Source: Planctomycetaceae bacterium (lineage in GTDB: Bacteria > Planctomycetota > Planctomycetia > Planctomycetales > Planctomycetaceae). Taken from it: a stretch of 56,778 nt of DNA. The stretch is from positions 1-56,778 of the forward strand of contig JAKFUF010000002.1 in the NCBI GenBank assembly GCA_021732845.1, written 5' to 3'. The notes under the pieces are model-generated. The model was not told the origin of the DNA, searched no databases, and was given only the letters and a program-made list of their open reading frames with translations. Made by a program: the position numbers and the translations under genes. Positions 18,184 to 28,200 of the stretch are shown here, one piece after another (positions within the stretch are counted from its first letter, which is position 1; each line of letters starts with the position of its first letter).

Positions 18184-18681
18184 CTACTGGATCCCCTTCA
18201 GCAGATCGTCGCCCTCTTTGTCCAGCGGGTTGATGTTCGGGTCGGTCTCCTTCGTCTCGCCGACGCCTAGTTTGTCGAGCAGGTCATCGGTGGGAACAGC
18301 GGGGTCGACGACCGGTTTTGGTCTGGGAAGGTCACCCTGAGCCGGGGCCAGTGGCGGCGTGGCTTCCGCAGGGACCGGGGGCGTGGCACCCGGTGTGCCG
18401 TTGTTGCTTGGAACCGTGGCTACAGCCGACGGCTTGGCCGGGCTCGCCTTGGCGAGGGCGTAGGGAATGATGGTGCCGGCCGCGAGAACGGCGATGCACC
18501 CCAGAGTGGCCAGGAAGGTGGACTGCACCAAGCTGCTCTGGGCGACCGCGCCGAGCACTTCCGCCGGGCTGCGTCCCTTGAGGGTCTTCATGAAGTCCCG
18601 CAGCTCGTCCGCCGTGGCGGCCGAGCCACGACGGATTTGTTCGATATCCCGCAGTACGGGAGGCAGCTTCGTTTCTGACAT
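18184..18681 (-). CDS. Single-pass membrane protein of unknown function in ExbB/ExbD locus
   Basis: 165 residues from ATG at 18681 (MSETKLPPVLRDIEQIRRG). A longer frame to 18768 runs into repeat-like sequence. Residues 1-50 are charged and helical, one membrane segment follows (FLATLGCIAVLAAGTIIPYALA), and the rest is a Pro/Ala/Thr-rich tail, consistent with a periplasmic tether ending in DLLDKLGVGETKETD and a short hydrophilic terminus. No family recognised. Its position between ExbD and DUF4159 suggests a structural part of the same envelope complex. Confidence 0.65.
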   Translation of the reverse strand: MSETKLPPVLRDIEQIRRGSAATADELRDFMKTLKGRSPAEVLGAVAQSSLVQSTFLATLGCIAVLAAGTIIPYALAKASPAKPSAVATVPSNNGTPGATPPVPAEATPPLAPAQGDLPRPKPVVDPAVPTDDLLDKLGVGETKETDPNINPLDKEGDDLLKGIQ

Positions 18682-18842
18682 TTGTGGAGCCTTCTGTATG
18701 TTGTCGCCGTGAGCCACGGCTGTTGTCCGGATTGGTGTCAGTGCAGGATTAATGAGCCACGGATGCAATACGGATGAGACAGGGATTTGAGTACTTGGGA
18801 ATCTGTTGCCACCTTGGATGAGTGCCGGTTGAATCTCAAATC

Positions 18843-19054
18843 TGACGCGTCCGACAAAAGTCCATTCGCTGGTTTCAACACAATTTCAAATTTCAGATTT
18901 CAAATTTCACAGTAAAATGCTTTTTTGCAACATCCACACAGCGGGGCAACAGTTACGTTCGCACCCTTGAAGCTCAGTCGACAGTTCGGTGTGGCTGCAC
19001 AGACTGTGAAATTTGAAATCTGAGATTTGAAATTGGCTTTTGTCGGACACGTCA
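18843..19054. mobile_element. MITE-like element, copy 1
   Basis: A 212-bp non-coding element bounded by 18-bp inverted repeats (18843-18860 and 19037-19054; CGTCCGACAAAAG against CTTTTGTCGGACACG, 17 of 18 matching). Inside are subterminal inverted AATTTCAAAT/AGATTTGAAAT runs. The centre is shared almost base for base with the element at 46152-46340 (for example GGGGCAACAGTTACGTTCGC). There is no ORF. Size and structure fit a miniature inverted-repeat element moved by a transposase elsewhere. It sits between the ExbD and the 165-residue membrane protein genes. Confidence 0.8.
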
Positions 19055-19194
19055 AATCTCAGATCTCACGGTAGCTATTTATTCAATGACGATTGGCGCA
19101 GCCCTGAGTTTCACTCCTTCGCCAGCGATATCTACGGCAACTAAATCCGTGCCTCCGTATTCCATCCGTGGCTAATCTTCCTCCCGAGGCCCGG

Positions 19195-19602
19195 TCACCG
19201 CTTCTCCTCGTTCAACACATGCACCAGCTCCGCTCCCGCCGCGCTCGCGGCTTCAATGATCGGTTCAAACTGAGCCGCAGGAGTTTCCCGGTCGACTTTC
19301 AAAAACACCTTGCGGCTCCCCTGCGGGGCATTGGCCAGCATCGCCGACAGCTTGTCGGCGGTGATCGACGCCGCGCCGACCTCCTGGCCGTTCAAAAAGA
19401 TCTTGCGGTCCTTGTCGACCGCGATCCGCAGCATCGCATGGCCCGCCGTCTGAATGTTCGAGGAAACCGCCGGCCGCCACTTGACGTGACTGTCATCCAC
19501 CGCCCGCGCCAGGATCACAAAAAAGATCAGCAGATTGAACGCAATGTCCCCCATCGCCGTGCTCGGCACCTCGCACTTCGGCATTCGACGGGCGAGTTTC
19601 AT
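19195..19602 (-). CDS. exbD: ExbD/TolR-family proton-channel subunit (second copy)
   Basis: 135 residues. The N-terminus follows the family plan: short basic cytosolic head, then a single membrane segment in GDIAFNLLIFFVILARA with the conserved Asp (GDIAFN) that carries protons, then a periplasmic domain (MLRIAVDKDRKIFLNGQEV ... VFLKVDRETPAAQFEPIIEAA). With ExbB it would use the proton gradient to power an envelope process. The first ExbD gene of the locus lies upstream, separated by a leucine-rich-repeat gene. Confidence 0.9.
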   Translation of the reverse strand: MKLARRMPKCEVPSTAMGDIAFNLLIFFVILARAVDDSHVKWRPAVSSNIQTAGHAMLRIAVDKDRKIFLNGQEVGAASITADKLSAMLANAPQGSRKVFLKVDRETPAAQFEPIIEAASAAGAELVHVLNEEKR

Positions 19603-19606
19603 GGAT

Positions 19607-20353
19607 TCACCACACCTCCGCGCTGGTGGCCGAACGCGCAGTTCTCATTCCGCCTGCTGTAATCGCCTTGCTGACCACGTGCAGATACTTCAAACGCGGT
19701 AGGGAAGCGAGTTTAAGAAGGCCGGCATCAGTGACCGTCACGTCGGTCAGCGAGACGTTTTCCAAAGCCTTCAGTTTGGACAGAGTCGCCGCTCCGGCAT
19801 CCGTGATCTCATAGCCAAACAGGCTGACTGTCTTCAGCTTGGTACATTGGGCAATCGCATCGATATGAGCGTCAGACGTCAAATGAATCTGATCGAGCAA
19901 CTCGATTCGCTCAATATTGGGATTCAGGCTGAGAGCCTCAAGGTCCTTGGGTTCGATCTCCATGCCGCTGATCAGCAGCGACTTCAACCGCGTGGCTCTT
20001 CTCAGCCGCGTTCCCCAGTCGTTCGGCAATTCACAATTTTGCACGTTGAGGCATCCCACTGGCAACTCAGTAATGTCCTCCAACATCTGACTTGTCAAAG
20101 TCGAATCGATGCGAAAAACGAACACCTCGCATGCCAGGGCGACAGCAATAATATGCGCCTCATCGACATAACAGGCTTCCCAATCGCTGCACCCCAAAAC
20201 CTGCGTGATAAGGACCCTTCCATCTGCAGTATGCAATTCGTGAAGCTTGCAGACCTTCCGATAAGTCGAAGCACCAAACAGGACCGTTGAGAGGCACGTG
20301 ACGGCCGCACCGAAAAACAGAAGCGTTTGTCGAATTCTTTTTCGATTTAACAT
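19607..20353 (-). CDS. Leucine-rich-repeat protein inserted between two exbD genes
   Basis: About 248 residues from ATG 20353 (MLNRKRIRQTLLFFGAAVTC, a signal anchor). A longer frame to 20416 overlaps sequence without coding character. The C-terminal half shows about four LRR units (LSLNPNIERIELLDQIHL; CTKLKTVSLFGYEITDAGAATL; LKALENVSLTDVTVTDAGLLKL; LPRLKYLHVVSKAIT), the LRR type common in planctomycetes. It is an envelope-anchored or periplasmic binding protein of unknown partner. GC is lower than in the exbD genes on both sides, and its stop is 4 bp before the second exbD, so it looks like an insertion into an existing operon. Confidence 0.7.
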   Translation of the reverse strand: MLNRKRIRQTLLFFGAAVTCLSTVLFGASTYRKVCKLHELHTADGRVLITQVLGCSDWEACYVDEAHIIAVALACEVFVFRIDSTLTSQMLEDITELPVGCLNVQNCELPNDWGTRLRRATRLKSLLISGMEIEPKDLEALSLNPNIERIELLDQIHLTSDAHIDAIAQCTKLKTVSLFGYEITDAGAATLSKLKALENVSLTDVTVTDAGLLKLASLPRLKYLHVVSKAITAGGMRTARSATSAEVW

Positions 20354-20417
20354 CGACTTGTTCTCACAGCTCTGTTGCCTGACACCCGTTGGTGTGTTGC
20401 GCTGCGCTTCACACACC

Positions 20418-20840
20418 CTACCGGAGGACCGTCTGTTCCTCCTCCAACTGCAGCGTCACCACGCCTCCCGCCGTTTCGATCAATCCCGTGATGCTGATCC
20501 ACCGGTCGTAGGGTGTGTCTTTTGAACTTTTCACGACGACGATCCGGTCTTCGGGGCGTTTCTTGGCCGCCAGGTCGCGTTTCAGGCGGCTGGCGAGGTC
20601 GGCTTCGGGGATGCGTTGGGCGTTGAGCAGGATTTCATTCTTGCTCAGGGCGATCTCGATGTTCTTGCTTTGCTGTGCCTGCTGCTGCTTGGTTTCGCTC
20701 CGCGGCAGGTCCTGGCGGCGGCCGCTGTCGGGCTGGGTCGAGGCGCAGACCAGGAAGAAGATGATCAGATTGAAGGCGATGTCGCCCGTCGCCACGCTCG
20801 GTGGCTCAACCAGCAGCTTCGCGTTCCGCCGGATGTTCAT
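20418..20840 (-). CDS. exbD: ExbD/TolR-family proton-channel subunit (first copy)
   Basis: 140 residues. The membrane segment GDIAFNLIIFFLVCAS has the conserved Asp. The periplasmic part (KNIEIALSKNEILLNAQRI ... DRIVVVKSSKDTPYDRWISIT) follows the ExbD fold. The ATG overlaps the end of the upstream ExbB gene by four bases (20837-20840), a translational-coupling arrangement. It forms the proton channel with ExbB. Confidence 0.92.
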   Translation of the reverse strand: MNIRRNAKLLVEPPSVATGDIAFNLIIFFLVCASTQPDSGRRQDLPRSETKQQQAQQSKNIEIALSKNEILLNAQRIPEADLASRLKRDLAAKKRPEDRIVVVKSSKDTPYDRWISITGLIETAGGVVTLQLEEEQTVLR

Positions 20841-21718
20841 GCCTCGCCCCCGCCGGCAGCAACAGGTTCTGGAACGGTTGTTCGCATTGCATCGTTCGGC
20901 ACGGCCTCCTGGTAGAGGGCGGCCTGCACCGTCACCGTTTCCAGCAGTTCCGAGGCGGACTCGGCGACATCCAGCACGAAGCGGTTGATGACGCTGGTGA
21001 AGTAGTTGAAGCCGATGAATGCCGGGATGCCAACGATCAGCCCGAGCACCGTGGTGAGCAGCGAAACCATGATGCCGGCGGCGGCGGCCTCGACAATGCT
21101 CTTTTGACTGACGTTGTTCACGATGTCGCTGAACGACACCACCATCCCCTGCACGGTGCCCAAAAAGCCGATCATGGGGGCGGCGCTGGCGACGGTCGCC
21201 AGGATCGGCAGGTGCCGCTCCAGCGCGGCGACGATATGGATCCCGTAGTCCTCCATCGCCTTGTTGACCTGCTCGGTGGTCTGGGCGGCGTCATAACCCA
21301 GCCGCCGTACCAGCAGCAGTTTTCTCAGTCCGGCGGAGAGCACGGCGGGAACCGGCCCATGTTCGTTCTCGCACACATCAATCGCCTCGGCCACCTTGTC
21401 CTCCTGCAGCAGGCCGATCACCCGCTGCCGGAGCTTGTCGACGTTGGTGTTCAGCATCCGCAGGCTGCGCAGCCGCTCCAGGATCACTCCCGCGGCGAGG
21501 ATTCCGAGGAGGAGAATCGGCCACATGAAGAACCCGCCGTCGATCATGTGTTTCATCAGGCCGCTGTTGAGCAGTTCGGCGAACACCGACGGCTCGACGG
21601 CTGGCGCAACAACCGGCGCGGCCTGCTGCGCCGCCTCGGCAACCGGTGCGGCGGCGGGAGCCACGGCGGCTGGCACTTCCTTGGCGGCTTCGACAACCTG
21701 GGCGAAAAGAATATGCAT
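20837..21718 (-). CDS. exbB: ExbB/TolQ/MotA-family proton-channel subunit
   Basis: 293 residues. After an Ala/Val/Pro-rich head (residues 10-45) come the three expected membrane segments: FFMWPILLLGILAAGVILERL, then the pair LPILATVASAAPMIGFLGTVQGMVVSF and AGIMVSLLTTVLGLIVGIPAFIGFNYF. The cytosolic loop between the first and second carries the standard helical segment. The conserved APMIGFLGTV(Q)GM motif of TolQ/ExbB is intact. It assembles as a pentamer around ExbD and energises a partner across the envelope, here probably one of the TPR or DUF4159 proteins. First gene of the group; the 570 bp upstream hold only repeats. Confidence 0.93.
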   Translation of the reverse strand: MHILFAQVVEAAKEVPAAVAPAAAPVAEAAQQAAPVVAPAVEPSVFAELLNSGLMKHMIDGGFFMWPILLLGILAAGVILERLRSLRMLNTNVDKLRQRVIGLLQEDKVAEAIDVCENEHGPVPAVLSAGLRKLLLVRRLGYDAAQTTEQVNKAMEDYGIHIVAALERHLPILATVASAAPMIGFLGTVQGMVVSFSDIVNNVSQKSIVEAAAAGIMVSLLTTVLGLIVGIPAFIGFNYFTSVINRFVLDVAESASELLETVTVQAALYQEAVPNDAMRTTVPEPVAAGGGEA

Positions 21719-21873
21719 AAGGTTCAGGGCAGGGGACGCCGGGAGGGTCGGAGGGGGTGAGCCACGGATTCTTGGTTCCGTTCAGAATCCTGGAACCACT
21801 AATCACACGAGTTGGTTTCTCAACATAAGTTGTCTGCCAAACAACACGCCTTCTGAATCGATCGGTCCTAAAA

Positions 21874-22180
21874 TTAACCACGAATCGTACGAATGACACG
21901 AATCATCAAACGGCTTCGCAACGCGGGTGATGTAATCCATCTCGTTGTCATTCGTGCCATTCGTCTGATTCGTGAAAATTCGTGGTTCCCCTTTTCGCTG
22001 TCTGGGATCGGCCTTCGGTCAGCATCTTGAGTCGCGCGTCAATTCTTTCTCCGGTCCTTGTTGAAGCTGTCCCCACAACTTTCGTGTTCTTCGTGCCTTT
22101 CGTGGTTCAAGAAGTTCTCTTCTTCCGCCTGACCAATCGTTAGACACGATTCAACCACGAAAGGCACGAAGAACACGAAA
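21874..22180. repeat. Two hairpin repeats in the 570-bp gap upstream of exbB
   Basis: 21874-21901 and 21948-21985 are inverted arms of CACGAAT words (AACCACGAATCGTACGAA against its complement). 22080-22107 and 22153-22180 are a second inverted pair, built on AACCACGAAAGGCACGAAGA and matching over about 28 bases. A lone arm of the second type occurs at 55502-55531. No gene is visible between 21719 and 22289. The elements could fold in RNA as bidirectional terminators, but no T-run marks them as such. Confidence 0.75.
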
Positions 22181-22289
22181 AATGTTGCCGAGCCGTCCCG
22201 TAGCGTGAGAGTCGTTCCGTGGCTCAGACGCGGACGATTCCGCATACCCAGCCAATCGAAAATCATCAATCGAAAATCGAAAATCCTCC

Positions 22290-25200
22290 CTAATTCTGCG
22301 GTTCTTCCACGCTCGTCGCCTCCGCCTCGAACTGGGTCAGCATGTTGGGCAGCGCCAGCCGGCCGCGGGCGTACTTGGCCGCCTCGCTGGCCGGGTGTTC
22401 CCAGCGGCACTTGTTGTAGCGCCGGAAGGCTTCGCGGTCGTTCTTGCCCATGCGGAAACTTTCGCCCGACCAGAACATCGAGTCGGGGGTCAACTGGTCC
22501 TCTGGAAACACCTTGGCGAACTTGTCGAAGGCCGCGCCGGCCTTCATGTACTGCTCGGCCTTGTAATAGCACTGGCCGACTCGGAACGCCATCCGCGGCG
22601 CGTACTGGTGGCTTTCGAACCGCTCCAGAAACTTCTCGCCCACCTGGGCCGCGATGTCGTAGTTCTTGTTGCGATAAAAATGGTCGTTGATGCGGATCAT
22701 CACCTGGGCAATCAGCGGACTTTTGGGGTAGGTCGCGGCGAGGGTCACATAGGCTTCGAGCGCGTCGTCGAAGCGGCTCGCCTCTTCATACGCCTGGGCC
22801 ATCTTGTACTGTGCATCGGGGGCCAGCGGGTGGTCGGCGTATTGCCGCACGATCAGCCGGTAGGACTCGATCGCCTCCTCGTACTGCTTGAGTTCCTGGG
22901 CAAACTGCCCGTTCAAATAGGCAATCCGCGGAACATACTTCGGGCTTGGATAATCCTCCATGACCTCCTTCAGCATCCTCCGTCCGGCCTGCAGGTCCTC
23001 CTTCTGCTCTTCCATCCGGGCCAGCGTCTTGTGGCTTTTGAACAGTTCAAAATAGCTCTCAGCGATATGGAACTTGGTCTCGACCGCCAGCTTCTCGTCG
23101 TTGAAGGTCTTGCTGAACGCGTAGACCAGCCCATCGGTGCCGATGACCACGGGCAGGTCCACCGTCATGTCCAGCGTGCCAGACTCCGTGCTGGCGGCCT
23201 TGTCGACATACTTGAGATGCACGGTGTCGCCGAAGTAACTTTCAATCGCCGGGTCGTTCGGATTGATGTCTCCGGGCTTGGGCTTGTCGCTGGGCTTGAG
23301 CGTCACGGAACCGGTAAAGACGCCGCTGTGGATGAGCGTCTCTTCCAGGGTGACAGACTCCTTGTCACCGCGGTCCGTGAGGATCTCCACGAGCGCCCCG
23401 TCGCGCTGGTCGGAGGTGTCGAGGTCGGCATCGACCACGCGGAGGAACAGCTTCTCGCCGACGTGGAGCTGTGTGGCGACTTTGTCATAGTCGCGGTCGG
23501 TGGCGGCGAGCGTGCCATTGGCGATCAGCCGGCCTTCGGCCTGCAACGCTTTGGCTGGGCCACGGCTGCGCAGGCGGTCGGAATAAATGGCCTGGATTTT
23601 GTCCTTGCCGGTCAGGTTGAGGACGCGGGTGACCAGCAGTTCGCCCGTGGGTTTGGCGCCCTTCTTTTCGGGAATCAGCCCGCGGCCGATCAGGTTGCGG
23701 GGCATGTTCATGGAGAGTGGCACGATGTCGGGGCTGGACTTGCTGCCCAGTTGCAGCACCACCTGGCCCACGAAGCGGCCGTCCTCGAGGGCCTGGGTCT
23801 CGCTGAACGCCGTGCGAGGGACTCCGCTGGCCTGGTCGGAAATCACGCACTCCACGTCGATTTTGGAGCCGTCGGTTGTCGTGAGCGCGACGACCACGGT
23901 GCTGCGGCTGTCCCGCGCGGCGTCACGGTCGATGACTTCGACGGTCAGGGGAGCTTCAAAGGCCACGTTCGCGGCCTGCCGCTTGTCACCCGCGGTCGAT
24001 GGCAGATACACCGTCTCGGCCGGCTGGCGGCTGTCGGCAGGGAGCCGAACGACGCGCGACTCGACAATGCGGATTCGGGCGTCCGTGGGCTGGTTGATGT
24101 AGACCACCGCCTCGCGTGGAGCGGCGTGGCCGGGGAAGGTGTTCTGGGTGTCGATGTAGGTGCAGTACAACCGGTCTCCAGGCTTGACCGCCAGCGCTCC
24201 CGCCGGCGTGCCTTTTCCGGCCTTGCCGTCTCCACCAATCGCGACCGTGTCGATCTCCTTCGTAAAGATCCCCGAGAATGGTTCGGTTTCGATGGCGTTC
24301 AGTTCGACCGGCTCGCCATCGTTGACCGCCACCTGAATCGTCAGCGTGTCCGCCTGATCGGTGCGGTCCATGTCGTAGTCAATGATCTCCAGAATCGCCC
24401 GTTCACCGGGTTCAATCCGCATGAGTTGCTTGCGGACTGTATAGACCTGGCCGTTGGGCAGCCGGTCGAAATCGTAGGCGATGGGGGTGACGAGGGCGTC
24501 GAAATAGGTGGCTGTCAGTTGGGTCGTCAACAACTGGTTCCCACCCGCGGCGTTCTGTGTGAACTCGTCGCTGTAGGCGGCGGTGATCGTGTCGCCCGCG
24601 GCAATTTCCAGGACCGAGTTGGTGGCCAGCGACAGCACGTCCGACTTGGTGGGGATGTGGATCTCGTCCTGATCGATGCCGCCGATCTCCACGTGGTTCA
24701 CTTCGACCGCTTCCCCCAGATACTCATGAATCACGAACTTCACATGCCGCAGCTCGATTGGCGCGAATTGAAAGTGCCACGTGCCATCGGCGATTGTGAC
24801 CTGCCCGGGTGCGCGGACGCGGGCCGGCAATGGCGCGGTCTCCACCAGGTCGAAATCGGCTTCGCGGAACGGAATGTAGCCCAGGCCGTACCGCATCTGC
24901 TCCGCGCGGGCCACGAGTGCCGTCAGCTCCTGCACGCCCTGTGTCCCGGCGGAGAAGATCGCCAGGTCGTGCGTTCCCGCCTCGAGGTACAAGTCGATCG
25001 TCTGCGTGGGGCCGGGGGGGAGTTCCAGCCGCCCGTCAATCGCCAGGGCCGTGCGCGATCCCTGCACATAGATCCGCAGCGCGCCGGATCGCTGTTGGAC
25101 GAACTTGCCGCTCCACACCACGCAGAACGGCAGCTTCGATTCATTCGTCTCTTCCGGTTTCTTGAATGACAAATGGCCGGCCGGACCTTGTTCCACCGGC

Positions 25201-28200
25201 TGGCGGTTCTTGGTGATGTTGACGATGTCGTCCCAGGTGGTCAGGCCGGTGAAGTCGCCGGCATAGACCCGCTGGGTCATCTCTGGTTTCTCGCTGGCGA
25301 CCGGCTTGGCTTCAGCCACGGCGGGCTGGGCAGCCAGACGGAAAAAGAACTTGCCGTCGTTGCTGCCGAGCAGTTCGCCCCGGATTGGTGCCCGCAGGGC
25401 AGGGCTGGGGGCCGAAATCGAGACACGGGCGGTCTCGCGCACATCCTTCATGTCGACGCTGAGCCACTTCGGCGTGGCTCCGTCCGGCTCGCTCAGCCAG
25501 CTCGTTTCGGGATTCTGGTCGATGGCCATCAGCGGGCTGTGCTCAATGGCCGTATCACTCGCCAGGGCTCCCGCCGGCAGATCCGACGTAGGGGCCGCGG
25601 CCTCAAACATGCCTGTATGAGCACCAGTTTCCTTCAGCGCGATTTGAATCTGGTCGCCGCTGCCGGCCGTCAGTTTGACGGTCACCTGGTCGGGCTGGCT
25701 GGTGAGGTCGCGGTCGGCGTCGGTGACCCGCAGATAGACCTGATTGCCCGGCTTGATCTGGTTGATCGGCCGGCCTTGCGAACGCCGCTGGTCGGCGGCC
25801 TGGGCCTCCCGCGCTTCGCGTTCCAGGCGGTCGCTGAGGTTTTCCTTGTCGCGGTCGACGATCTTGCCGCTGCTCGCCTCGAACTTGCCGTTGGAAGCGA
25901 CACGGATCTCCACATCCGAGAGCGGCACATGCTTGAAGTCGGCTTTGAACTCGGGGGGATAGTCGCAACGGATGACATCCTGCCCCGAAAGTTGCAGCAC
26001 CTTGTCGTTGGCCTTGGCCTGGCCGAGGCCCGTATCGAGGTCCGCGCGGAACAACCCCTTGCCGGCTCCGCCGGAGTACAAATAGATGGTCTCCTCGTCT
26101 CCCCCCGGATCGGTTTTGACGCGGACCGGGATCCGCGAGTGGCCGCGGCTGATCCCCAGGTCGCTGTCCTGCACCACGATGCTCAGTGGCTCACCCGGCG
26201 CGTGAAACCGCTTGCTGGCACGCCCGAGCCGGCCAATTGTGCGCAGCAGCTCCAACTGATCGAGATACCTTTGTTCGGCCCCATACACTTCCGAGAGGTT
26301 GAACAGCGTCTGGTTCGCCAGCTCGATGTTGGGAACCCGGTCCAGCACCCCGCGGAAGATGTCGCGGGCCTCGTCCAGGTCGCCCCGCCGATGCGCCAGG
26401 ACACCGCGCAGGAACTCAGCGCGGATCACCACGTCGCGGTCGCGGTTGACCGCCAGCTTTTCAAACACCTGCTCGGCCTGGTCGTAGACCTTCTGCGCCA
26501 TGAACGCCTCGCCGATGCCAAACTCGGCTTCGACCGCCTGCTTCGTGCCGGGATAGAGATTGATGATCGTGGTGAACTCGCTGCGGGCCACGTCGTAGCG
26601 CTGGCCTTTATAAAAGTTCTTGGCGAGCAGGAGCCGTACGCTGGCCTTGATGGTGTCGTCGATCTCTTTCGCTTCGGCGAACTTGATGAGCCACGAGGTG
26701 AGGATGTCCTCGACGCGGTTCAGGTTGACGTCTCCACCGGCGGCAAGATGCGATTCGCAGATGAACAACAACAGGTCGCTGGGGACTTCCGTCCGGTGTT
26801 CATCGAACAGTTTCTGGTTGGCGAGATAGGTTTCAAAGGCCAGCCGCTCATCACCCAGACGCAGGTACAGCGCGGCCTGGAGCAGGGGGGCAATCGGGCT
26901 GGTTTCATCAATGGTGAGGCCCACGCCGCCGATGCGCGTGTAACTTTGCGTCACCAGGTCGCGGGCCGCCTGCTTGCGGCCGGGGTCGACCTGCGGGATG
27001 TTGGCCAGCATGCCGGTCAGCAGCGAAGCCGCCCCGAGGTAGTCCTTCTGCGTCAGCGCCGCCTGGGCGTACGGCATCAGGCGGTCCCAGTCGTTGGAGT
27101 CGTTGCCCACTTGGGCCGTGACATCCTGCCACGCCAGCAGCCGCTGCATCGGCGTGAGGTCGGCTGGCGGTGCATATTCCATCAGCGCCAGCGTGGCGGC
27201 CGCCGAGGGCCTGCCGATCTTGAGATCCCGCACCACGGTGAAGATCTGGATCTTCGCTGGCAGCGGCAGTTCCTTGTTGGCCCGTGCCTGGTCGACCCAG
27301 GTCTGCGGGGGATATTCGTCTAAAGCGGTGCCCGTCAGCGGCCGTTCATGCCGCAGCGGAATCACCGCCCGCAGGGTCTGCTCAAACAGCGGAAGATTGT
27401 TGGCCTTCAATGCATCGTCGGCGAGGGCATAGGCGTGGATGGGCGACCAATATGTCGGAGTTTTCAGCAACTCCTGGAGGAATGCCGTCCGTTCGGCGTC
27501 CTTGAGCCGCGTGGCGATCCGATCGGCCGCATAGCGGGATTCATAACCCTCGCGGTTGAGTGGATAGTGGCTCTTCCAGTACTCCATCGCCTCGGCGACA
27601 AACTTATGCTTCTCCAGGACATCACCGATGTGGTAGCCGTAGCCCGCGTCCAATCCAAATTTCTGCTGGGACTTCATCAGCCAGTCGTACACCTGGCGGA
27701 CGAGCGCGGCGTCGTTGGTGCGGTCGGCGGCGACCATCAGGTAATACCAGTGGTTGCCGCTGTGGTTGTTGACTTCGGGTTCTGACTGGACATTGCCCAG
27801 GACCGCGGCCCGGCAATTTTCCGGCGTCCCATAGTTGGTGGCGGCAACGAGCCAGTTGTAAGCCACGACTCGGTCGGTGGGGAACCGCGCGGCCATCTGC
27901 TCATAGATCATTGCGGACGCTGCCCGCTGCAGCGGATCGCCGGAGCCGTAATAGCTGCCAGCCTGGGCATAGTACAGGGCCCGCGCCTGCAGGTCGTTGA
28001 AGGTCTTCACCAGGTCCGGCGCGAGCAGCCGCGCCCGGGCTTCCTGACCGGCCTTGCTGTTCTCTTCGCCAATGAGCCAGTCCTTGTAGACGCTTTGGGC
28101 ATTGGCCTCGTCGATTTTCGCCTTGGCCATGTCGGCCCGTGGCTTGTGATCCTTGTTGCTGCTCGCCTCCGTGACCCAGCCGGTGACCCAGGGGCGAATG

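Noticed and set aside
22395-27323. Two long plus-strand frames (924 and 716 codons) opposite the giant TPR gene.
   Set aside because: High-GC antisense shadows: low-complexity His/Arg/Val-rich translation, no domains, no ribosome-binding sites. The minus strand has a signal peptide and recognisable domains.
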